Source: UBA10427 sp003500135
Lineage (GTDB): Bacteria > Bacteroidota > Bacteroidia > Cytophagales > Cyclobacteriaceae
Reading direction: 5' to 3'
Assembly: GCA_963966275.1 (NCBI GenBank)
Contig: CAWZYQ010000067.1
Span: 1 to 19,047, forward strand
DNA length: 19,047 nucleotides
This document shows positions 1-7,618 of this stretch, in pieces. The notes below the pieces were generated by a model. It worked only from the letters and a program-made list of their open reading frames with translations, had not been told where the DNA came from and searched no databases. The position numbers and the translations under genes are program-made. How positions within the stretch are numbered: the stretch's first letter is position 1; every line of letters begins with the position of its first letter.

Positions 1-55
1 CTAAGATACTAAATTTCAATAACTTATGCCACTAACTAAACGGCATTAAATTTGG

Positions 56-103
56 TTTAAATGATAATTGATCTGTTTGAAACATTTAAATGCCTGTTTA
101 AAT
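56..103. repeat. Three TTTAAAT repeats upstream of the porin gene
   Basis: The heptamer TTTAAAT occurs at 56-62, 85-91 and 97-103. The middle copy is the core of a perfect 10-bp palindrome, CATTTAAATG (83-92). The repeats lie 80-130 bp ahead of the porin start and just upstream of the putative promoter, where a regulator could bind. The sequence is AT-rich, so chance is a real alternative. The repeats are seen directly; a regulatory role is inference. Confidence 0.25.
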
Positions 104-120
104 ACTTTAAGTAGCTAAAG

Positions 121-151
121 TTGGCGTTCATTAAATATCTTTTTTCTTTTG
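121..151 (+). promoter_or_regulatory. Putative sigma-ABfr-type promoter of the porin gene
   Basis: TTG at 121-123 is followed after 20 nt by TTctTTTG (144-151), one mismatch from the Bacteroidota -7 box TAnnTTTG. Transcription would start near 158, giving a leader of about 30-50 nt before the porin start. The match is imperfect, so this is tentative. Confidence 0.3.
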
Positions 152-185
152 CACCATTAATTCTTTCTAGGGAAAACAGAGCTAA

Positions 186-1496
186 ATGTTCAATGCAATA
201 AATTTCAAAATGACTATAAAAGCCAAAAGTATCCTGGTTGTGTTACTGGCGACAATCAGTTTAATTTCGAGTGCACAGGAAAAGCCGGAGGCCCCGGAAA
301 TAGAGTACCCGATCTCGCAGTATAAACCACTAATATTAAACATTTCGGAGGATGGCTCGAAGTATGTGCGATTTTTGCTTTGGAGCCAGATGTGGGTCGA
401 AGACTTTGATATAAACAACGGGCCGGGCAAAAATGTAAGGATCAGGAGGGCCAGGTTTTTGGCCTACGCCCAGGTTTCTCCCCGATTTTTAATTTTAACC
501 CATTTTGGGCTTAACAATTTGAACTTCAGCAATGCCGATCCAATAGGCAACAGAGCAACGAATGATGCGTTTGTCAATGGCCCACAGATCTTTTTACACG
601 ATGCCTGGACGGAATTTAGAATCTCAAATAATGATGCGTTGTATGTAGGGGCGGGGCTTCATTATTGGAACGGCATAAGTCGTTTTACCAATGCCAGCAC
701 ATTAAACTTTATGACGCTCGATAATTATCGTCAGGCATGGGCACAGCTGGGGCTGAGCAACCAATTCGGAAGACATATTGGTTTGTATGCCAAAGGCGCT
801 TTGGGCAAATTTCAGTATTCCATAGCGCTAAACGATCCGATTTATTACGCCCTGGGCTCAGCTGACCAGGAAGAACTGGCTGAGGGCAGTATAACCTATT
901 CCGGAAGAAGGGTGTTGGGTGAGAACTCAGGAAATGTGGTTGCAGGATATGCCCATTATCAGTTTCTGGATGAAGAGTCGAATAAGCTTCCTTACAAAGT
1001 GGGCAGTTATTTGGGCGAAAAGAGCGTATTTAATATTGGGGCAGGCTTTTTTCAGCACGGCGATGGAACGGTGAAATTAGAAAACGGCGAGCCTGTGGGG
1101 CAGGATGTATTTCATTTTGCAGTCGATGCTTTTTACGATGCCCCGGTGGGAAAAGGTGCAATAAACGCTTATCTGGTCTATTATAACTTTGACTATGGTG
1201 AAGATTACGCATTGGGCACTACTTATGGAACAGGCAATTCTGTTTATACCCAGTTCGGCTACCTTTTGCCGTTTACAACAAATGCAGGCCGGTTGATGCC
1301 CTACGCAGCCTTTAGCGCTCAAAATTTTGAAGCCTATAACAATCCCGGGAATTTATTACAATTAGGGGCCAATTGGTTTATCGAGGGGCATAACGCCAAA
1401 ATCACTCTTGAATATCGCTCACAATTGGCGCCTAATAGCATAGATAATGCACAACGCCTGAATGGGTTAATTCTTCAGACGCATATTTTCTTATAA
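186..1496 (+). CDS. Outer-membrane porin-like beta-barrel protein
   Basis: The gene encodes a 436-residue secreted protein. Residues 9-39 form a clear signal peptide (MTIKAKSILVV, then a hydrophobic core ending SSAQ), so the ATG at 210 (residue 9) may be the true start; the ATG at 186 is the longest reading. The mature part has alternating polar and aromatic strands, such as AINAYLVYYNFDYG and AKITLEYRSQL, with many Gly, Asn and Tyr and no TM helices, and it ends in a hydrophobic strand (LILQTHIFL). This fits a 16-18-strand porin of the Bacteroidota porin/OprP-like type. Its likely role is diffusion of small solutes across the outer membrane. It lies 291 bp ahead of acetyl-CoA synthetase on the same strand, with a stem-loop between, so the genes are probably separate transcripts that may share regulation. 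The substrate cannot be read from the sequence. The barrel class is fairly certain; the exact family is less so. Confidence 0.72.
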   Translation: MFNAINFKMTIKAKSILVVLLATISLISSAQEKPEAPEIEYPISQYKPLILNISEDGSKYVRFLLWSQMWVEDFDINNGPGKNVRIRRARFLAYAQVSPRFLILTHFGLNNLNFSNADPIGNRATNDAFVNGPQIFLHDAWTEFRISNNDALYVGAGLHYWNGISRFTNASTLNFMTLDNYRQAWAQLGLSNQFGRHIGLYAKGALGKFQYSIALNDPIYYALGSADQEELAEGSITYSGRRVLGENSGNVVAGYAHYQFLDEESNKLPYKVGSYLGEKSVFNIGAGFFQHGDGTVKLENGEPVGQDVFHFAVDAFYDAPVGKGAINAYLVYYNFDYGEDYALGTTYGTGNSVYTQFGYLLPFTTNAGRLMPYAAFSAQNFEAYNNPGNLLQLGANWFIEGHNAKITLEYRSQLAPNSIDNAQRLNGLILQTHIFL

Positions 1497-1500
1497 TAGT

Positions 1501-1545
1501 CAGGGTTGCCAAAAAGTGGTTTTTAAGAGATAAAGGCAACCCCTG
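1501..1545 (+). terminator. Stem-loop after the porin gene
   Basis: CAGGGTTGCC (1501-1510) pairs with GGCAACCCCTG (1535-1545): eight perfect pairs (GGGTTGCC/GGCAACCC) plus an outer CAG/CTG across one bulged C. An inner AAAAA-gtgg-TTTTT helix (1511-1524) can extend it. It begins four bases after the porin stop. There is no strong T run after the stem, so it may be a weak terminator or a 3'-end stabiliser. Confidence 0.45.
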
Positions 1546-1625
1546 AGCATATCGGAGCAATTGCTGTTCGATAACAAACCGATCTATTTTTTGTGCTCGT
1601 TGGGCAGTTAATGAAAAACTTGTAT

Positions 1626-1648
1626 ATTATTCTTAAAGGTAGAATAAT
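1626..1648. promoter_or_regulatory. Perfect 8+8 inverted repeat upstream of acs (possible operator)
   Basis: ATTATTCT (1626-1633) and AGAATAAT (1641-1648) are perfect inverted repeats around a 7-nt spacer (taaaggt). The site is 140 bp ahead of the acs start, in the 291-bp gap after the porin gene. No T run follows it, so a dimeric regulator site is a better guess than a terminator. A poor promoter candidate lies just upstream: TTG at 1561-1563 and TATTTTTTG at 1585-1593, one base longer than consensus. The repeat is seen directly; the function is inference. Confidence 0.35.
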
Positions 1649-1787
1649 GGAGGTTCCAAAGGGATATCGATGAAATCCTATCTGGTATCTTTAAGGATTC
1701 ATATTATTTCAACCCAATAGTTTTTTTAATATTAACGAATACTTTGGAAAAGAATATATAAAGTTAGAACCCGAAAATAAGAAGATT

Positions 1788-3695
1788 ATGAGTTTGAAAA
1801 TCCAAACGCTAAGTGGCTATTTTCACGAGTACCAAAAAAGTGTATTGAACCCGGAAGCCTTCTGGGAGCGCATAGCCGATACATTTCACTGGAAAAAAAG
1901 ATGGGATAAAGTGGTGGAGTGGAACTTTGAAGAACCTAAGATAGAATGGTTTGTCAACGGTAAACTCAATATCACCGAAAATATGCTCGATCGCTATTTA
2001 TATACGGCAGGCGACCGAACGGCAATTATCTGGGAGCCAAATGATCCATCAGAGGAGGTTCGGAAAATTACGTATCGCGAGCTATTCGATATGGTAAACC
2101 AATTTTCCAATACGCTTCGCGCCAATGGGGTTGGCAAAGGCGACCGCGTGATCATTTATATGCCCATGGTGCCCGAAGCGGCGGTGGCTATGATTGCCTG
2201 TGCCAGAATTGGCGCCATTCACTCGGTGGTATTTGCAGGATTCTCATCCAATGCCCTGGCCGACCGAATCAATGACTGTAAGGCGAAAATGGTCATCACC
2301 TCCGATGGTAACTTCAGAGGAGCCAAAACCATTGAAGTAAAAAAAGTAGTGGATGAAGCCCTGGAAAAAACAGAGACCATAGAGAAAATGATCGTGCTCA
2401 AGCGCACGGGAACGGAGGTCACTATGCAAAATGGCCGGGATATATGGTGGCACGACGCCATAAAAGGCCATGAAGGTGAGGCTCAGGCCGAATCGATGGA
2501 TGCCGAAGATATGTTGTTCATTTTGTATACCTCGGGGTCTACCGGTAAACCGAAAGGGGTAGTCCACACTACTGGTGGGTATATGGTCTATACCTACTTC
2601 AGCTTCCTCAACGTATTTCAATACAAAACAGGTGATGTGTTTTGGTGTTCAGCCGATATAGGCTGGATTACCGGTCATTCTTATATTATTTACGGTCCCC
2701 TGCTTGCCGGCGCCAGCATAGTCATGTTTGAAGGTGTGCCTACTTATCCTAATCCGGGCCGGTTTTGGGAGGTGGTCGATAAACATCAGGTTAATGAGTT
2801 TTATACAGCTCCTACCGCCATTCGGGCATTGCAGGCATTCGGACAAGAACCACTTGAACCATTCAAGCTGGATTCACTACGGGTGTTGGGTACCGTAGGA
2901 GAGCCCATCAATGAAGAGGCCTGGCACTGGTACCACGACCATGTAGGCAAAGGGAAATGCCCCATAGTAGATACCTGGTGGCAAACGGAAACCGGTGGAA
3001 TACTCGTTTCACCTATCGCCGGAATTACCCCAACCAAGCCTTCTTATGCCACTTTGCCTTTACCGGGCATACAGCCGGTTATTGTTGACAATGAAGGCAG
3101 GGAACTCAGGGGAAATAGCGTGGAAGGTAACCTTTGTATCAAATATCCATGGCCGGGCATGCTCCGGACGACCTATGGCGATCACGAACGCTGCAAACAA
3201 ACCTATTTTTCCAGTTTTAACGGATACTACTTCACGGGAGATGGAGTAAAGCGCGATGAAGACGGTTACTACCGAATACTGGGCCGTGTAGATGATGTGA
3301 TCAACGTTTCGGGCCACCGTATGGGTACGGCCGAGGTAGAAAATGCCATTAATGAGCACCCCAGGGTGATAGAATCAGCCGTGGTGGGTTATCCGCACAA
3401 TATTAAAGGACAGGGCATTTACGCCTTCGTCATTGCCGACCTCGATGACCGGACGGTACAAAACCTGACGAACGAAATTAAAGTGACCGTAAATAATATC
3501 ATTGGCCCCATAGCACGACCCGACAAAGTGCAGATCGTTCCGGGATTGCCAAAAACGAGGTCCGGAAAGATCATGCGGCGTATATTGAGAAAAATTGCGT
3601 CAGGTGATACCGATAATTTTGGTGATACCTCTACACTTCTTGATCCGGATGTCGTGGATAAAATAATGGAAGGTGCCCGCGAAATTGATCAATAG
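1788..3695 (+). CDS. acs: Acetyl-CoA synthetase (AMP-forming)
   Basis: The 635-residue enzyme activates acetate with ATP and CoA to acetyl-CoA, AMP and PPi in the cytoplasm. All family landmarks are present. The N-terminal ACAS cap begins YFHEYQKSVLNPEAFW. The P-loop-like YTSGSTGKPKG is at 247-257. The acetate-pocket motif TWWQTETGG is at 396-404, where W398 matches the Trp that limits the pocket to acetate. The hinge/A8 motif GRVDDVINVSGHRMG starts at 499. The C-terminal TRSGKIMRR contains K594, the catalytic lysine that acetylation by Pat/GNAT enzymes inactivates in other bacteria. Length is slightly below the ~650 of the E. coli enzyme, and the ATG at 1788 is the first in frame with the N-terminal motif. 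An intrinsic terminator follows directly, so the gene probably ends its transcript. Pocket residues and length argue against propionyl- or acetoacetyl-CoA synthetase. Confidence 0.97.
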   Translation: MSLKIQTLSGYFHEYQKSVLNPEAFWERIADTFHWKKRWDKVVEWNFEEPKIEWFVNGKLNITENMLDRYLYTAGDRTAIIWEPNDPSEEVRKITYRELFDMVNQFSNTLRANGVGKGDRVIIYMPMVPEAAVAMIACARIGAIHSVVFAGFSSNALADRINDCKAKMVITSDGNFRGAKTIEVKKVVDEALEKTETIEKMIVLKRTGTEVTMQNGRDIWWHDAIKGHEGEAQAESMDAEDMLFILYTSGSTGKPKGVVHTTGGYMVYTYFSFLNVFQYKTGDVFWCSADIGWITGHSYIIYGPLLAGASIVMFEGVPTYPNPGRFWEVVDKHQVNEFYTAPTAIRALQAFGQEPLEPFKLDSLRVLGTVGEPINEEAWHWYHDHVGKGKCPIVDTWWQTETGGILVSPIAGITPTKPSYATLPLPGIQPVIVDNEGRELRGNSVEGNLCIKYPWPGMLRTTYGDHERCKQTYFSSFNGYYFTGDGVKRDEDGYYRILGRVDDVINVSGHRMGTAEVENAINEHPRVIESAVVGYPHNIKGQGIYAFVIADLDDRTVQNLTNEIKVTVNNIIGPIARPDKVQIVPGLPKTRSGKIMRRILRKIASGDTDNFGDTSTLLDPDVVDKIMEGAREIDQ

Positions 3696-3728
3696 TATTT
3701 ATCATAAGTTATCCATATTCTAAACTTT

Positions 3729-3765
3729 TACCCTGGCTTCACAATTAAGCCAGGGTATTTTTTTT
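3729..3765 (+). terminator. Intrinsic terminator of acs
   Basis: A perfect 11-bp stem, TACCCTGGCTT (3729-3739) with AAGCCAGGGTA (3747-3757), encloses a 7-nt loop (cacaatt). Eight T's follow at 3758-3765. It lies 33 nt after the acs stop, so this is a classic Rho-independent terminator. Confidence 0.93.
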
Positions 3766-3898
3766 GGAGAAAAGGCAAAAGTAATTGTTGTTTTAATGCG
3801 ATGCCCGGATGGTAAGTTATTTGGTATAAAAAGGACATGAAGCAATAAATAATCCAAAACAAAAAATCAGGCGCTCTTGTAAAAATTGTTTTCAGGCC

Positions 3899-3927
3899 TT
3901 GAATGGCTTAATTATTTAATAACTTTG
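3899..3927 (+). promoter_or_regulatory. Bacteroidota promoter ahead of the broken histidine kinase
   Basis: TTG (3899-3901), an 18-nt spacer and TAacTTTG (3920-3927) match the -33/-7 consensus exactly. Transcription would start near 3934, only about a dozen bases before the ATG at 3947. GTTTG-ttt-CAAAC (3932-3944) forms a small hairpin over this leader. The gene it serves is broken, so any transcript may be vestigial unless it also reads into the DUF1287 gene. Confidence 0.6.
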
Positions 3928-3946
3928 GTTGGTTTGTTTCAAACAT

Positions 3947-4640
3947 ATGAAACGCTGGGACTTATTTTTTAAATACCCTGAAGGCCGTTCACCGGAGGAA
4001 AATATTTTTATTGAAATGACCCTGACCCCCTTTGTCGTGGCACCTCTGTTTTTGCTAAATGCGATAATAGACTTCAGGAATGGCCGGTAATAGCTGTAGA
4101 CTTTGTAGCATTGGTTTTTTATATTTTGCTTATTATTTTTCAATTAAACCTGGCGCCTATAAACGATTATATCTCCCATACGGGCATTTTTTGCTTCTCA
4201 TTATCAATACAGTTTGGTTTGTTTCCGGTGGTTGCGACAGTCCGAATGGTTATATTCCCATGATTATTTTGATGATCCTGATTTTCGTTTCGAGACGGAA
4301 AATATTACCGTGGATCGTCATTTTCTTCCTGCTCGACATCATAGTACTTTTTGGGATAGAATACTATAACCCCGACATAGTAATGCAGGACCCTAAGCAG
4401 AGTGATAAAATAAGCCAGGGAATTGTGTTCATCGTTTGTACGCTTCTGATGGTTTATGTGATTTTGATTGTTAGGCAACATTACGACCGGGAACATGAGA
4501 AGCCAGGGAAAACAAACAGGGAACTGGCAGGGAAAAACCTGGAAATTGCCGAACGGAACAGAAAGCTAAAAGAGCAGGGGGAACTATTAGTAGGGAAAAA
4601 CAATAAGATTACGAAGCAGAACGGAACTCTTCACAATTAG
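3947..4640 (+). pseudogene. Broken histidine kinase, membrane sensor part
   Basis: This is the N-terminal half of a multi-TM sensor kinase, held in three successive frames. The ATG at 3947 opens MKRWDLFFKYPEG and the first TM (FVVAPLFLLNAII), then hits TAA at 4088-4090. The next 70 bases read naturally in the -1 frame (QEWPVIAVDFVALVFYILLIIF). From the TTTTT run at 4136-4140 a further -1 shift gives SIKPGAYKRLYLPYG and three more TM segments (FLLLIINTVWFV, IILMILIFV, IVIFFLLDIIVLFG). One missing base near 4075 and one T missing from the T run would restore a single frame. The remainder is a charged coiled coil (NRELAGKNLEIAERNRKLKEQ) that runs into TAG at 4638-4640. The exact family promoter is intact, so loss is probably recent, unless the breaks are sequencing errors. 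Confidence 0.75.
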
Positions 4641-5390
4641 TCATATAAGCTGGAACAACAGGTAGGAGAACGCACTGTTCAACTCGAAACGCTAAACAAA
4701 GACCTGCTGGACCAAAACCTCAAACTTGAACATTTTACGTTTATATTGGCGCATAACCTGAAATCCCCTGTTGCACAGCTTATTGGGCTAACCGATCTAC
4801 TCAAAAAGACGGTTAAAATGGATGGGCTTGCACAGGAAACCATTGAAAAAATAGCGAATAGTTCGCAAAGTCTTCATGATATCATTAATGATCTTAACCA
4901 AATACTTCATATCAGACGTGGTAACGACGCTTATTTTGAAGAGGTGGATCTAAACAATATTCTTAGAAAGGTTTTATATACACTGGAAACGGATATTCGA
5001 TTGAAGCATGCTGAAATTAAAATCCGTGCTGATAAAGAAATCGAGATGCGAGGGGTTAAGGCCTACTTTCAAAGTATATTTTATAATTTAGTCAGCAACG
5101 CATTGAAATATACAAATCCCGAAAGAACATCAGTTATTAATATTAATATCCGAAAATCTAATGATGACCTGGTTATTAGCGTCAGCGATAATGGGGTAGG
5201 GATAGATTTAGAAAATGCTGGTGATAAATTATTTCAACTCTACCAAAGGGTTCATTCAGGGTATCAGGGTAAAGGCTTCGGATTGTTTCTTACCAAAACC
5301 CAGGTCGAAGCGATGGGAGGTATTATTGAGGTGGATTCTACCATAGGACAAGGAACCACATTCCGGTTTGTTTTTTCACGAAATATATAA
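4641..5390 (+). pseudogene. Broken histidine kinase, DHp and ATPase core
   Basis: This segment continues the frame cut by the TAG at 4638. The coiled coil resumes (SYKLEQQVGERTVQLETLN). The H-box FTFILAHNLKSPV has its phospho-acceptor His at 4752-4754. The ATPase domain then shows the N box (FYNLVSNALKYTNPE), G1 (VSDNGVGID), F box (FQLYQRVHSG) and G2 (GKGFGLFLTK), ending TTFRFVF. The catalytic core is complete. The only obvious new start is a TTG at 4746, which begins inside the H-box and drops most of the dimerisation helix, so a functional short protein is doubtful. No response regulator is next to it, so it was an orphan kinase. DUF1287 starts 51 nt downstream. Confidence 0.75.
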
Positions 5391-5441
5391 TCTCCGATGC
5401 TTTAAATATTGGAGAGAAGCGCCATAAATGTTGAATAAAAT

Positions 5442-6029
5442 ATGCAGGTCAGGATACTATTTTTTGTGATATCGATTGGCTTATTGGCCACATTCAGCCA
5501 TGCACAGGCACAGTTCCTGCAACAACTGGTCGATTCTACCAAAACCATCATCGATAATAATATAGTTTACGACCCTTCTTATTTTTCAATTGATTATCCC
5601 AATGGAGACATACCAGGCGGCAAAGGCGTATGTACAGATGTCATAATCAGGGCATATAGAAAAGTTGGGATCGATCTGCAAAAAGAGGTGCATGAGGATA
5701 TGTCAGAGAACTTCGATTTATATCCTAACAATTGGGGGCTGAATCGCCCCGATAAAAACATCGACCACAGGCGGGTTCCCAACCTGATGGCTTTTTTTGA
5801 GCGATATGGAAAAAGCTTACCTATTACGGATAAGCCTGATGACTATCTTCCCGGTGATATTATTTGCTGGGATTTGGGAGGGGGCATTACGCACATCGGA
5901 TTGATGATCGATAGAAAGTCAAGGGATGGTAAAAGATATCTGATTGTCCACAATATTGGTCAGGGACAGGTAGCTGAAGATATACTTTTTGATTTTAAAA
6001 TTATCGGACATTACAGCTATACAAAATAG
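5442..6029 (+). CDS. Secreted DUF1287 family protein (YijF-like)
   Basis: The 195-residue protein has a signal peptide (residues 1-24, hydrophobic core then AQAQ), so it acts in the periplasm or is secreted. The mature part matches DUF1287, a family with a papain/NlpC-P60-like layout. Visible motifs are GVCTDVIIRAYR (C64), the family-typical HEDM and DHRRVPNL, DYLPGDIICWDLGGG, THIGLMID (H151) and VHNIGQG (H170). C64 with H151 or H170 would make a Cys-His catalytic set, as in cell-wall amidases and peptidases, but the substrate is not established for the family. Length is typical. It starts 51 nt after the broken kinase and ends 20 bp from the convergent DUF1501 gene. With no clear promoter directly ahead, it may ride on the kinase promoter at 3899. 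Confidence 0.85.
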   Translation: MQVRILFFVISIGLLATFSHAQAQFLQQLVDSTKTIIDNNIVYDPSYFSIDYPNGDIPGGKGVCTDVIIRAYRKVGIDLQKEVHEDMSENFDLYPNNWGLNRPDKNIDHRRVPNLMAFFERYGKSLPITDKPDDYLPGDIICWDLGGGITHIGLMIDRKSRDGKRYLIVHNIGQGQVAEDILFDFKIIGHYSYTK

Positions 6030-6049
6030 ACACCTGCTCTAAAATTTTA

Positions 6050-7618
6050 CTATTGTTTAACTACGCCAATCGATTTTCTGCCAAAGGGAGAGTCAACGAC
6101 AACCGTGTATCTGCCCGGGATTATGTTTTTAGTGTTCCAGATTATCTTGTTCAGGCCATTGCGGCTTTTCCCCCTAAAGATTATATCTATTTTTCTGCCC
6201 TGAAGATCCCACAGCGAGATATCAACATGATTTCCGCTTCCTTCAAATTCAAGCCGGGCCACTCCATTCAAAGGGTTTGGGTAAACTTTTAAGGCATTTT
6301 TGAGAACAGGAGTTGAGGCGCTTAATACCTGGGTTGATCCACCAATGATTTCAACGGTATTGAACTCGCCAAATAACACTTCGTTCCTGATGCCGGTATC
6401 CACGCCAAACCATTGCTCCAGGACTGAGCTGTACAACTGCCTGAAGTCATATTCATAGGCCAGGTTATCCTCATAAGTCATATTTCGGTCAATTTGAGGA
6501 TTATCGCCCGTAACACCACCTTTTACCGCATTACCAAAGAAAAACAAAGGAGCAGCCGAACCGTGATCTGTCCCGTTGCTTGCATTTGACAGGATCGTTC
6601 TTCCAAATTCCGAGAAGGTCATGCCCAACACTTTTTCATCGGTTTTATGATACTCAAGGTCCTGCATGAATGCTTTAACGGCATCATTGAGAAGGGTTAA
6701 AAGGTTGGCATGTTCTCCTTCTGAATGATCTGATGTATTGACCTGTGAGTCGTGTGTATCAAAGCCAAACAGCCGCACCAGATATACGGGGGTCCTACTT
6801 CCCCCGGCAATCATTTTAGAGACGATTTTTAGCTGATCGGCCAGATAATTGTTGGCAGGATAATCCACATGATTATTCACCCGTGCGGCAACCTCTTTAA
6901 TGCGCTCTCCATATTGCTCAGACTGACGGGCAATCAACCGGATGTACTTCAGCTTTTCACCTGCCGGGGTGTCAGGCGCTTCCTGTTCAATATTCTCAAC
7001 AAATTGATAAAACGATTCAACACTCTCGATAGTAACGCTCATGGAGTTGGCAGGGCCCTGAAACAACAATGATGACCCAAAATTGATCTCAACGGCTAAC
7101 GGGTCTTTCATGTCACCAGTCGGGTAAGCTTCCGGAAAACCCGGGTGATCTAACTGGAGTTTTCTTCCCATCCACCCTGAATTGACTACCTCATCTGCAT
7201 CAGACCCGCTCATCCATATATCCGTAGATCTAAAATGAGAAAAATTCTGATTAGGGTAACCGACATTTTGAATAACCTGTAACCGGCCTTCATTATACAA
7301 ATCCTTGAGATCTGCCAATTTAGGGTGTAAACCCACATCTGAACCGCGCAATGGATTCAGATCGTTTTCGTTTAACACCACTCGTGGCCGAAGGGCATTC
7401 AATTCAGACACCCGATCCAAAGGGACTACGGTATTCAGGCCGTCATTTCCGCCTTCCAGAAAGATCATTACCAGCGCCCTATCAGATACTGCGGCCTGTC
7501 TTAGTAAATTTTCCATGGTTTTCCGGCCGGGCAATGTAAAACCCATAGCGCCCAAAACACCTGGCGCGGCAAGGGCATGTATTGTTTTGTGTAGAAAAGA
7601 TCTTCTGTTCATCATCAC
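6050..7618 (-). CDS. DUF1501 protein with Tat-like leader and T9SS sorting domain
   Basis: The 522-residue protein is of the DUF1501 family (PF07394; sulfatase/alkaline-phosphatase-like fold, function unknown). The leader has NRRSFLHKT followed by Ala/Gly-rich hydrophobic residues, a twin-arginine-type signal. DUF1501 landmarks are FLEGGNDGLNTVVPL (53-67), the FSEFGRT box and GTDHGSAAPLFFFG. Residues 443-522 are a type A T9SS sorting domain: LKVYPNPLNG, DLQGRKI, then GRYTVVV and a final basic strand ending VVKQ. The product therefore probably crosses the inner membrane folded and is then moved to the cell surface. The start is GTG 7618, ATG 7615 or ATG 7612. The upstream DUF1800 stop overlaps it (GTGATG), so the pair is translationally coupled and probably works together, as these families do in many Bacteroidota and Planctomycetota. 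Confidence 0.92.
   Translation of the reverse strand: MMMNRRSFLHKTIHALAAPGVLGAMGFTLPGRKTMENLLRQAAVSDRALVMIFLEGGNDGLNTVVPLDRVSELNALRPRVVLNENDLNPLRGSDVGLHPKLADLKDLYNEGRLQVIQNVGYPNQNFSHFRSTDIWMSGSDADEVVNSGWMGRKLQLDHPGFPEAYPTGDMKDPLAVEINFGSSLLFQGPANSMSVTIESVESFYQFVENIEQEAPDTPAGEKLKYIRLIARQSEQYGERIKEVAARVNNHVDYPANNYLADQLKIVSKMIAGGSRTPVYLVRLFGFDTHDSQVNTSDHSEGEHANLLTLLNDAVKAFMQDLEYHKTDEKVLGMTFSEFGRTILSNASNGTDHGSAAPLFFFGNAVKGGVTGDNPQIDRNMTYEDNLAYEYDFRQLYSSVLEQWFGVDTGIRNEVLFGEFNTVEIIGGSTQVLSASTPVLKNALKVYPNPLNGVARLEFEGSGNHVDISLWDLQGRKIDIIFRGKSRNGLNKIIWNTKNIIPGRYTVVVDSPFGRKSIGVVKQ

Noticed and set aside
1739..1746. ATACTTTG as a -7 box for acs
   Set aside because: Spacing inside the box is one base short of TAnnTTTG and no TTG lies at the right distance upstream.
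4638..4640. Amber suppression or a changed genetic code at the kinase TAG
   Set aside because: Intact genes here (acs, DUF1287, DUF1501, the fusion) end in TAG, so it works as a stop.
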